NCBI GenBank assembly: GCA_015657535.1
Contig: JADHZB010002041.1
Location: forward strand, 62,358 to 126,357
Length of the DNA stretch: 64,000 nt
Source: Nephromyces sp. MM_2019
Lineage: Eukaryota > Apicomplexa > Aconoidasida > Nephromycida
Direction of reading: 5' to 3'
Both the position numbers and the translations under genes were made by a program. A model generated the notes under the pieces. That model ran no database searches. It was given only the letters and a program-made list of their open reading frames with translations, and was not told the origin of the DNA. Below, piece by piece: positions 37,319-48,300 of the stretch. The number at the start of each line of letters is the position of its first letter. Within the stretch, counting starts at the first letter, position 1.

Positions 37319-40300
37319 GTATGAAGTTCGCGGCAAAGCATGTCAAACTAAGATTGAGGTTACCTTGGGGGTGTGTATTTGTGCCACAACCTGTCGGTAT
37401 ATTCCACATGATAAACTCTTAATACCCTATACCACCCGTCATGTATAATAAGCAGTTCTGCTCATTAATATATATAATATACATGCACTTAAGCTTCATG
37501 CGAAGGAAGGCCATGGTCCCTGGCGTATGCTTGAGCTGTGTACTGCATCTTTTTAACGATAAGCTGCTTCACCTGTGCGGAATCATGAAGCTTATGATTT
37601 GCATGCTTGCACAAGTTTTTTTTGGGATTATTATGAAACATAGTGTAGGTATAAGTTCTAATTGCTACTACGTGTGTGATCTGCATGCAATTTGTAGTAG
37701 GGCAATAAATGTGAAGACTTTTCTTCCATATTTTTCGTAAATTTTGGTTCTCTTTGGTAGGCTTCATTGGGGAACCCCAAAACCAGTCTCCTGTACTAAG
37801 GTTGAATTACGTTAAGAATGATTTTATTGCGATTAGACTATCATCCTTTGCCTACGCATATATATGCCGTAAACTTAAAAGTTTTATTAGTTTAAAGTTG
37901 CGGCATTTTAAAAAGTTACATTGGAAATTTGTTTTGTGTTCAATAGTCTACATTCAGAGTGTGGTTAGGTCGCCGATTTACCGAAGTATATTTGCTTGAA
38001 ATGGCTGTCTTTATGCTAGTAATTTTAGTCCTAGGTCCTTTTGTTTGTGCCTGTGTGGGAATCTTTGTGGCTTTCTGCAATTTTCTTGTAGCTTGTTTTC
38101 TGCAGTTTTTTGTATTATCTTAGTCACTACTTTTGGTAATAGTTTTGATGCTTAGATTGATTACAGGCTCTTATAAGGTCATGTCTTTGCATTTTGGGGC
38201 ACTTCAATATGCTGTCTACTATTACTTGCTTACTATTGTACTAGCTTTATCGGGACTATAAATCACGTATAGGAATATCGTTAGCATGCTCTTTGGATGA
38301 GAAAGATATCGATGTAGCTGTAGAAAGTAGTTTCTCTCAAAATACTTTCTTTGCATTTCAAACACATTTTTAAAGACATACAAAGATATTTTTGAGCACA
38401 CACATGTACACAAAGAGGTTTTTGAACACACGCACACACAGAGATTTTTGAGACTATGAAACCAAAAGGTTATCTTCATTTTTTCTCGCTGTTTAATAGT
38501 CTCTCCCAGAAAAGGAGCACTTTCGAGGCTAACGATGATGCTCATCCCATTTTTTCGCCTTGATATGTTTTAAGGCCAGATGCTAATATTATAGTGGTAC
38601 TGAAGATATGATATCGTTTCCGCTAACCTAGAGTTGCTCACTTACTATTCTGGACTAGATCGTATTATTTCATTACTCATTTCCATTGGAATACTTTTGT
38701 ATTACACAGTTTCCATGGAAGGCTTATAGTTAACCAGCAAAAGTAATTTTAAGCCTCTACCAGTTTCTTTTGTGCCCCCCACGACTTTGTAGTATGGAAA
38801 TTTTAAGTTTTACCCTCAGTCTGCGAATTTCATGGGCACCAACCTTCGACTCTGCCATTTCAAAATATTATCCAGAAGTTTTGCCGCAGAATGAAACCAT
38901 TTTATTTTGTATTTTTTCCTTTATAAAATAGTTAAAATTTTCGTAAGAATTCCTTATTCTGCCTTTCTGGAACAACTTTGTAAAACTTGTGAAATGTCTA
39001 TTCACCATGCTTTGTGTGCGAAATCTGTAATTGATTTCAACATTTTTTTTTGTTTGAGATTTTCTTAAAGCAGCCTCAAGATTATTGGCTGGCTATCTTG
39101 TTCAGTAGTAGTTTGTCACCTATTTGAAAAGCCAAGCGTTCTTTCGAGTATTGATTATTTTCCTCGCTTTACTGGTAGTTCTTATAGCAGTGGCTACTTT
39201 ACCATGTTTTCTTATATTTGGGAGTTTGCTTTTACCCATCTAAGCAATTTCTGCGTATTTCTTGCTTGGTTAATTTGAAGAATGTGCTGTGTGCGTAATT
39301 CCGAATGTTTTGAGAAATTAGAGATTTCAGATTTGCTGTCTTGATAAACGGTTTCGTTCAAAAATTGCCTCTCTTCATTTTTATTGAAACTAGCGTGCTA
39401 AACAGGAAGTAATACTGAAAAGAGATGGCATAGTGTTCCGCATTGCATAGAGCAACCTGCCATTTTTATATCAGGAAGTATTTTTTATTCCAAGCATTTT
39501 TTTACTATAGTTTGGGATTTTTGATCTTATTAAGCCTTATTAGCTTAAATTTTTGCTATTTAATCATTTTTATTTTGTCTCCTACAAAGTGATTTGTTAT
39601 GAGACTGGGCTTTTTTCGGCGACTGCACGCTCTTTACTTAAGATAGTGTGAATAAGAGAGCTTTTTGCCTTAATTTAAGTAACAAATTGGTCTAGTAGCA
39701 TCTCTAGATTTATTTTAGTCACGGGAGGTTATGCCGCATTGATTATGGCATTCGAATGGCCGCCTATGTTATGACTCATTTTTTTTTATAACAGCAGTTT
39801 GTGTCAATGTTCCCCACGGGGTTAATTTTTCTTTTGGATTAGCTTATAGTGATATCCAGTGATATCTATTTTGTTGGTCACTAGGAGTTATATTGCCAAG
39901 TTTCGTTAAGATGCTGTTTTATCTAATAATCAGCTTGGATATGCATAAAGTGTAAACTGCATCCTTTGACTTTTTTCTTGCATAATTCTACAGGATTACA
40001 TGATTCTGCAATAGGGAGCGCATACTGTTTTTGCGTTACAATGTATATTATTTCGTCACCTAATTTTTTTATGGGGTTGTTAGCAGTGGCATATATGGCT
40101 CTTCATATGAAGCACACTGCGTATGTTTTATTGGATGCTCGCGTCATTATTTTCAGTTTTAAATCACTACGTTACTTCATCGATAGTCCTTAGTGCTGGG
40201 CCTTAGTAGAATGTTCTGGTGAGCCATGTATATGTTCACTACATTCTTTGAGGAGATATACATCAGCCAGTACTCTAATTACGTACACTACTAACTATGG

Positions 40301-40492
40301 GAAAGACTGAAAGATAAAGTTATGATTCTCATTATAACATGCCTAACGGGTTATTCTGAAGATGGTACATTGATTTTATGTTACCTCATGTGAGTTGCTT
40401 TATTTTCTTATAAATGAGCAAGTGTCATGCACGCGCTGACGCTATTGCTACCACGAAATTGTGGATTGTCCTTGTGTTAAGATCGATTGCAG
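37319..40492. other. long intron-like stretch with a 30-base tandem repeat
   Basis: Very T-rich on the plus strand, as in introns of the plus-strand genes. Isolated exon-like pieces occur, for example near 37.76 kb, 38.82 kb and 39.99 kb with good acceptors, but more than one frame is open in each and I could not choose by phase. I regard most of this as intron of the MATH-like locus. Confidence 0.35.
38381..38459 (+). repeat. imperfect 30-base tandem repeat, 2.6 copies
   Basis: Two full 30-base units (38381-38410 and 38411-38440) and a partial third unit (38441-38459). Each consists of an AAAGA-TTTTTGA-type half followed by a CACACA-type half. It is a small minisatellite built around a CA repeat, lying in intron-like sequence. 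Confidence 0.75.
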
Positions 40493-41081
40493 CATTTAAA
40501 TACTAGTCAGGGGCAGTGGACTGCCGCTATCAACCTGGCCAACTTAACTCAGGCTAGCGCTTCAGATGTATGCTTTCTTAGTTTTCATTAAAGTGCATGG
40601 GAGTAAAGATGGGTGGCTCTTGCATTCCTGATTGCATGAATGAGGATGCAATTACCTTGTAAAGGTACAAGTTTAGGGCAAAATGGCCTAGCCTATCCCA
40701 TGGGACGGTGATGCAGATGTTGAATCACTAATTGTATGTAGCTAGATTTAGTGGTTTTATAAAGCGTGATCTTTCCCGTTGCCCCTTCCAAGCTTGAAAA
40801 CAAAGTGCTGCTGCCTGATTGAATTAGACTTGCAGTAGGCTTTTCTGGACGAAGTCGAGGCAGAATACCCTCAGTATCAAGAATGAGAATGGAAACTTGT
40901 ATGCCCTTGGAAAGAAGCTCGCGCGTTTTTTGCTACTTTTCTACGTAGCTGCTGAAGGTGAAAAAACTTTGGTACCTTAGCTTAACGTAGCAGCTACGTT
41001 CAAAGAAGTGCGTGGCACCTGGTCAGCAATTTATTAAGCGCTGCAGCAGAAGATTTTTCTGGTGGATGCCAGTTTTACTTC
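40493..41081 (+). CDS. tentative internal exons of the MATH-like locus
   Basis: Four segments chain by phase with each other and with the phase-0 end of the exon at 37318: 40493-40567, 40594-40658, 40836-40944 and 41050-41081 (phases 0, 2, 0, 2). They read as protein, for example GQWTAAINLANLTQASASD, GGSCIPDCMNEDAIT, NTLSIKNENGNLYALGKK and KIFLVDASFTS, with consensus donors such as TTC|GTGAGT. The first intron would be only 26 bases, which is a weakness. An 11-bp inverted repeat (40943-40953 with 40989-40999) sits at the third donor. I see no family resemblance. The pieces could equally belong to a separate gene. Confidence 0.3.
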
Positions 41082-43956
41082 GTGAGTTTGTGTTTAGCTT
41101 GAACTCACCTGCGCTTGAGTGAAGCGATGAACTAGGCCCAGATATTTTGTTGCCGTACTGATGCACGTGCCTCTCCTCGCCTCTAAATTGTAGCGCTGGC
41201 ACTATTTTTGTGTAATACTGGCGTGGCGAGGTTCCCTCGATGGCAAAGTGCAGATGGTTTGAACGACGATGAAGACAGCTGCTTCTCGCCGGGCGATTTT
41301 AGATGCTTCCACATCTATTATGAAGCTTGTGTGATACTGCAAGTTTTTTCATATGGGGTGCTGTCCGCAAGGATTTCGGGCTCAGCATTTGTGCATTTCC
41401 CCATCTTGGGGCCACAGTCCGAACTTTCTCAATATGATATTGGTAATCCCAAGTGCTCCATGAAGAAAGCTTTGGATCCGGCCTGGTTTATTTTCGGTTC
41501 AACGTAGACACGTAACGTTCAAATTTTGGAACCATCTAAATTGAATGGAAACACTTGTAGTTGGTGCTGTGTTGCCGCGATTAGGGTGTTCCTCAAATTG
41601 ATTGAAGTTCATCATACCGGGAAATTTTTATTCTTTCTAAACTTTGGGGCTCTTGGTATTCTATGCGGTGATAATACGCTTTTTCCGTAATTATCGTCAG
41701 AACTTCTGATATACTGAGTAACATGCATCTGGCTCCGGGTGGATTTGACCGTGAGCTCGCATTATTTTTCAATTGAGGCGTTTGGACGTTATGGTGGGGC
41801 TGCCGGAGGCTCATCTGCTAATCATGGACCTGGAAATACTATGCGTTTTGCTACTAACTTGACTGCTCGGGAACCGTATTGTGCATAACCAGCTTTATAG
41901 CTTTAGGAATCCTATATGCTGTCCCTCGTTGGAATATCACTATTTAATGTGCAAAGTCTTAAAGCCTGCTGGTTTTTGCAGAATCAGTTTTCCTTGGTTC
42001 CACCGCGATCTTTCGTGGACTAAATATCATAAAGAAGTTGGCTAACCTTTGCCTAACTAGTTGATTTCATTATTGATTGAATAAGTACCTTTTCCACCAT
42101 AGAAGATATGGAAGTTTAGGGGATTTAAGGATTTAGCGTATTGTGGTATTGTCTGGCACTTTCGTTTTTTGCCCCACCAGGCTAGACTTAGCGAAGTATT
42201 ATCCCCGCAAATACGGTATGCTCCTGCTTTGATACAGCAACAGTAATACTTACGTTTGCGCCTAACCTGAACATGTAGCTTCGTTGGCCTCTTTACAAAA
42301 AGTATTGAGCCGCGTGGATTGCACGGCTGTCCACTTGCGGAGTGCTAAGAGCCTTTGCGGTATCAATTTCGTATATAACATGCTTTCCTGCTAAACCTGT
42401 GACCATCAATATTTGGACCCTCTTCATTGTGTGTTTTGCAATGTCGTACTTTCTCTAGTTACATTGTAGCTTTGTCAACGATTGATCTCCCTTTATTTTT
42501 TCAAGCAAGATTGCTTACATCAAATTACCCGCTTAGTTTATATGGCTGAATTTAGACATCGTGTAACAATAAAACACTTTTATTCGCGCCATCTATTCTG
42601 TGCCTCATAATGAGCTGTATCCGCGGACGAAAAATTTAATGTGTCATGCGGTTAACCTATTCTTATAATCAACACTTCGGTTAGACTAATTGTCATGGAA
42701 CACTTACGCTGCGGCTCGGAATTCTTTTTTACTGTTTTTCGCCTTCCGCATCCCGCAATCAGTTTTCGTTGTCGATGCTTCAACAAGACACATCTGTTCT
42801 TCCCTTAGCTACTTATATCTATAGTCCTAATTATATACAATACTCACTCCTTATTTTCCATTTATTCGGTGTTAAAATTGCGCGTATGCTACGATAGTGC
42901 AATTGGATAAAATTTGAATTATATATAGTAAATTGTGAATTTTTATACCAAAAGCTGTATTCTTGTTTAAGCCCAGTTACTTTCTTCACCTCTTCTGCAC
43001 ATGCCTCAATGCCATGGACTTTTTGAGTATCCCTTTCCAGATACAAAGGGTGTATATTCATCGTGTATTACTAGCAGATATTAAGCGCTGTAAGTTTTTC
43101 CAAAGTGGTTTTAAACATTTTTAAATGCATAATTGCTTGCTCCCTTGCGGTGCCTAGTAATGCTTTACACCTTTATCTTTATGCTTTTATTGGTGATTTG
43201 ACGCTTACAAAATTATCGAAATTTTTTAGATGGCATACACTCTATTTTTTGCAATTTTTCCATGAAAGTAGGCCTTAAATTTACGGTCAGCAGAATTTTG
43301 CAGATTGATTCATTACTTTTTGTATCTATCCCGGTAATTTAAGCTTTATAATTTCAGAATTTACGTCAAGTGAGCCGTTATTAGTTTTGGATTAATGCTA
43401 CCGTGCATCAACTATACTACAGAATATTTCTGTTACTTGAGCTAAAGCTGATGTTATTTGAAGGTTCGTAGCCTTCCATTCGTTGCGCATGCTATTTTTT
43501 TTAATGAGTCTGCCATCAGCAGAGTTGCTACAAAGGCTGTCCCTGAGCCCGAGGGGAAGGATTTGTGTTGGCTTTTTATAGATATTTTACAACTATTTCT
43601 TGAAATCCCTTTTAGATGAGACCAAACCTCTTATAAAAATTCAGCACATTATCAAGCCTGTATAATATTAAAACTGACAAGAACATCGCTTTACGTAATG
43701 GCTTCCTTAGCGAGATTCAAGGCATCCATGTTTAAGCGCTAAAAGATTGTGCTCACCAGTTCTTCCAAGAAATTACAATAAGCACTCCAATGAACATGTC
43801 GTTAATCTAGTTGCCCTGAGTTATGAAAATATTTACATGCAAAGCTGCTGGGCCTATAACTTCGTCCCACAATTCCTTTGTACATGCCTGATTGCGAGGT
43901 ATTGCTAATTTAAGTCATGCGGTGCTTTGAGGTGCTGAAATTATGTTCTATTTCAG
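41082..43956. other. unresolved stretch of the plus-strand locus
   Basis: Several open stretches look coding but do not chain by phase. One at 41.19-41.44 kb includes PILGPQSELSQYDIG. One near 41.70-41.76 kb includes NMHLAPGGFDRELALFF. An overlapping frame at about 41.77-41.88 kb is Gly-rich and includes FGRYGGAAGGSSANHGPG. One at 43.47-43.62 kb includes SAISRVATKAVPEPEGKD. They may be exons with missed connections or remnants. Confidence 0.3.
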
Positions 43957-44198
43957 GTAGAAATAATTCGAATTATAGAGCTTCACAAAGAAAGCTTTGC
44001 GAGACATTAGCTTCTGAGAACATCTGGTTTGCTCCAAGAAATAAACACTACCGTGTAGCTAAGTTGGTAGTAACAAAAAATTCAAACTTTAGTAAAAAAA
44101 TTTTTGAGGTGTCACGTTTTAATGAAAATCCACAAAAAAATGACCAGCCTTTAAAAATAATTCAAGCATTTTCACAATGTTTTTTCTGTGATGCTTAA
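43957..44198 (+). CDS. terminal exon of a plus-strand gene, function unknown
   Basis: Strong acceptor (TTCTATTTCAG) followed by 80 open codons to TAA, entering in phase 1. The product is basic and polar (RASQRKLCETLASENIWF, HYRVAKLVVTKNSNFSKK) and ends QCFFCDA. I do not recognise it. It is probably the last exon of the MATH-like locus, but the phase link to the exons upstream is not established. It converges on the CCp-like gene transcribed from the other strand. Confidence 0.5.
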
Positions 44199-45108
44199 AT
44201 CGACGTGAATATAAGCATAGCAAAAAAAGTGATTTGTCTTTAAGGCGATTGATTCTTCGTGCTTATTCAGTGCTCGAACCCGCAAGACTTCTGTAGCCAG
44301 TATTGCTGGCTTCTTGCTCAACAATTCTGCCCTATAGAACTTTAGCGGATATTTAAGACCTTGTATGGCAACTCGTTTTCTGAAAGAGATTATCTATTTT
44401 AACTGATTTAGCACAAAGGGATTTTGGATTTTTGTGTTCTCAACACGATTAGAGGCAGCATGTGGAACAAAATACCACTGGGACAGTTGGGCTCCTAAGA
44501 GGGACGAAGTAAAAATCTAATGGGTAGATACCAACTCGGGTATTAAATTTTTCGTGAAGCCGAAGAGTGCTATCCTGCAGTGAAGGACGACTTACGCGCA
44601 AGAGCCATACCACGCATCGTAAGCGCACATTTTCATTCACTACGTTCCAGAAATCCATTATAATAATGGCTGTACGTTTAAGCTGCTAGGCGAGGCCCAA
44701 TCTCTTTCGCCGTATTAAGATTACCTTCCACTAAAAAGACCCCGACAAGGTTTTTGGAAGGTATCAAAGAGTGCAACAGAAATGGCATTACATTTACCAG
44801 ACTGCACCATCGTCGCTACAAGTAGTGGGTTTATTGAGATGTGACATGACGCCCAGTTGACTATAAAATCAATGTAAAAATCTTGATGGAAAATGCCGGG
44901 CGTAGACAGGATTTTTACAAATAGTAGCTGGGCTACATTATTCTGAGACCTCAGAGTCTCATAATTACACAGAAATTGTAGCGCACTTCTTGTGAAGCTC
45001 ATATTTTTAAAATGATAAATGGTGGGTGCACAGTTGTGGGGTACCAACATTACCGACATAAGCATTCAGGTATCTAGGAAAGGAAGGTGGCTGATAGTTT
45101 CTCATTTA
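44199..45108. other. convergent 3' region between two genes
   Basis: On the minus strand several short open stretches look like degraded or missed coding sequence downstream of the CCp-like gene, for example YLNAYVGNVGTPQL at about 45.08-45.03 kb and LNKPTTCSDDGAVW at about 44.84-44.80 kb. They may belong to the decayed tail described next. The left end probably holds the 3' untranslated region of the plus-strand gene ending at 44198. Confidence 0.35.
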
Positions 45109-45328
45109 TTATGATATACTGCATATATTGAAATAATAATTTCGAACAAATCCAAAAGCTTCTGTAATTTCGTTATCAAAAAGCTTGAATCTATGAACCT
45201 TGATAGGAAATTATGTTAATCCCAGAATACTTGCTGGATGTTCTATAAGTTCAAAAGCGGAATCAGAGCCTCTTTAGTCTCTAAATACATTTTATCCATC
45301 GATAAATACTTGCACGGTGGTGCTTGAA
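45109..45328 (-). pseudogene. broken tail downstream of the CCp-like coding region
   Basis: Immediately after the last intact CCp-like exon, a single reading frame on the minus strand keeps protein sense for about 70 codons but contains TAA at 45294-45292, 45276-45274 and 45213-45211. The blocks between the stops read STTVQVFIDG, NVFRD, GSDSAFELIEHPASILGLT and FPIKVHRFKLFDNEITEAF, which resembles a continuing beta-sandwich or trefoil domain. A splice from 45360 to 45328 would enter this frame in phase. Either the gene now stops early and this is its decaying remnant, or the gene structure is unusual. No TAA or TAG interrupts the preceding 1,490 codons. Confidence 0.5.
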
Positions 45329-45355
45329 CTCAGCCACTTTAAATTTTTGTATGCT

Positions 45356-48300
45356 TTACCCAAATAATCCAGTATGCGTAGGTGGCCTGACACTAATTTC
45401 AGCAAATGCCACTCCTTGGCAAGATTCGACCGCAAATCCTAACGCGCCACCCTTTCTAGCTAAAATTTTTGTAGCAAGCAGACGGTTATTTGGCAAGATA
45501 AAGGTAAGTAGAATTTCACTTACATGGCAAGCTTAAGCCATTGGAAACCGATAATGTCGCCAATTGGTCGTTCCCAATTTTAACGGATACACCAGATTGA
45601 TTGAACAAGACCTTTACGGTATTCCATGCGCCGTTGTTGTACCCGGAAAGCAGAGATTTCGCCGCAGTGCTACGCTGGTTATTTTCAGTCGAGTTAAGGC
45701 TAGCTGAAGCTTGTTCAATTTCTAAAGACATGAAGTTTCCAATATCGGTATAATGGAAAAGGGCCGAAATTTTCCCCCCTAAATTTCCAAACAGGATTAT
45801 GCGATGTATCCCGACGTTAGCACGGAAATTTTGCCACGTACTAGTTAAACACTGCGGTAAAAACTTAAACGAAAAGACTCCTTGGCTACACCAGATACTT
45901 TCTTCAATCAATATGACGCTGAGGTGTGGCTAAAAGGAGCAAAAAACAATACGGCATTACACTGCTACTTTGCTGATTGCTCACTTCAGCTTTTTCCTCG
46001 TCTCTTGCTGTGCTAGAGTCTGACACGTAAGCGAGTACTCTGTCTGCTCCACCAACATCCAGGATGTACTTCCATGTTCCCTGTAGCTAAAGATATTGCC
46101 AATCTTTGTAATTTACAAAGGGAGAGTAACATAATGTACCGTTTGTGAATGCCCTTTCTCAGGAAGTGATATTATCCTCCAAGCATCTTCAAACTTTCTA
46201 AGAAAAAACTCGCTATACCTACCTAAAGAACAGGCGTAGTATCGGCATAACGAAAGTGTGCCGCTGGTGCTTACTGCAAACTGGAGGCAATGGAGGTGGA
46301 AGTGACTGCTTCACTGAGCAAGGTATAGCTTGAACGTGAGGCTCCTTAAATATTGCAGAGTCAACTGAGCTAGTAAAAAAACCAATGGATCCGAATGCAA
46401 GTGTGCTGTCTAGAACATCGAAGGTAATGTGAAGCGGGAGGTAATGTGTTTCGTCCTCCCGCGAGACTCGGACTGTGATCCTAGATTGAATTACGCTAAT
46501 ATAAATGTTGTGCCACGCTGCAGCCAATTAATATATGTTATGCGTAGAATATACTATGTAACACTATTTTTCTTACCTCGCTCGACATAACCACCATCGT
46601 CAATCCGCGCAATCTCAATTACATGACTACTCTGAAGCCGTAGAATGCGCTTGCATCCCTCCACGCCCTGCACATGACGTAAAATGCTATTTCAGAATTT
46701 TTTCTATCCTCTTGTACTATTCATACCTGCTTCATTTCAAATAGATACATGTTCCCGTTGTCTTTCACTCTGAAACCCACGCCGATTGAACCGCTACCTG
46801 ATGCCATTACACCAACTGTAATAGCGATATCGAAGAATTGTTTTCCCTTCGCTATCGCAAATGTTCCCTCCGGTGCAATGCTGCTGTCAACTGGGGCAAC
46901 TTTTGCTGTCTGCGCAAGGGCCATAGACCCGTAGCCACTATGCTTGTTAAAATTGACGATATCCCACTTTGGGTAACCTGAAATCATTATCTAGATGCTT
47001 TTACTACATTAAGTATTCGTTAGCCCCGTAAGCACATAGTACCAGTCACACTCTTGGTACTAGAAATGTCGAACTGCTCTAGCACTTTCATGTTTTCCTC
47101 AAGTCTCCAAGGTTTAAAAGCTTCCTGTTGCTCTTTCAGCCGCTGAATCTGCGATGTTACTTAGGGATTTTAAGCTGCTGACATTCTTTCATGATTATTC
47201 TACGTCAGTAATTCACCTTTTCGTTCATACTTTGAACTTCGCGCAACTTTCGCATATGCTTCTGTACACTTTTCACCTGCTGTTTGCTCAACCACCAAGC
47301 TGTGTTCCTTGTTTTAGTCAAATTTTCCTGAGCAATTTGTAAATCAGGCGTGGAAGCAAAAAATAGTGACACAACTAACTTTTGTTTTATAGCATGTTTG
47401 CTCAGTGGGTTTCAGAAAGCTTCGCGACAGAGATATCACGTTACGAGTAGTCTTTTTTGTTTCATATAAGGCTTGTGGTATATTTAAATTTAGTTTCCAA
47501 GTGAAAATAGAAATCATTTCCTTGACTGCTACGTTTGTTTTGAAGTTCAAAATTTCCGCTTTCAAGGGTAAAACATCATGCTGCTGCTGTACATCCGCCA
47601 ATTTTACTTCGATATCAGCGACAGTTCGTGCCTGATTTGAAAATAAAACTATTAATGTATGGGCTTGTCTGGATTCATTATAGCGAACAAACCTTCGATG
47701 TAATAGCCGGTTTTGCTTTTGATGAATTTCTGTAGTCATAATCTGTGACAGTTTCATAGACCTCAGGCGCATTTGCGCCAGGTGTGCGAGAGAAAGAGAA
47801 ACTTCTTTCATCATGGGTTGATCTGCGGCTGTTCGACCAAATCCCATTTTTAAAGTAACCGTAGTACTCCTGAGGTGCCTTCAGCATAACCAGATGGCTG
47901 ACACCCCGAGAATTCAAAGCCCCCGAATGCATTCCAGCGGAACATATTGCGCTATCCTCAGAATAAAGGCCCTTGGTGCCCCCAGTAACTTTTTCCACTA
48001 AATGTTGAATGGAGATGACGCTCTACTGGTCCTATTTATGGTTTTTTGCATAGATTCACCTGAGGTGGCTTGCCAGCAATCACTTGGGCATTGTATTGTA
48101 AAGACTTTTCCATTTTGATCTTGAAATCTTTTATCAAACTTTGGGGTAGTAACGCACGAAATTTGAATGGGACGCTGCTCCGGTTTAAGTCTGTTAACAT
48201 TTGAAGAGCCTGAAGTAAAGCATAGCTATCACGCAATTATTAAAAAGTATTCAGTTGCTCTTACATAATATTACAGACGAATTTATGGATGTAGAGCTGA

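Noticed and set aside
44255..44345. tRNA-like T-loop (GGTTCGAGC on the minus strand)
   Set aside because: The bases around it do not form a 5-bp T stem, and no acceptor or anticodon stem can be paired.
45109..45328. Genome-wide reassignment of TAA/TAG to an amino acid
   Set aside because: The FAM13-like, amidohydrolase, peroxiredoxin, coiled-coil and main CCp-like coding regions together hold several thousand codons without one internal TAA or TAG, while ordinary CAA/CAG glutamines are frequent. The in-frame TAAs in the CCp tail are therefore local.
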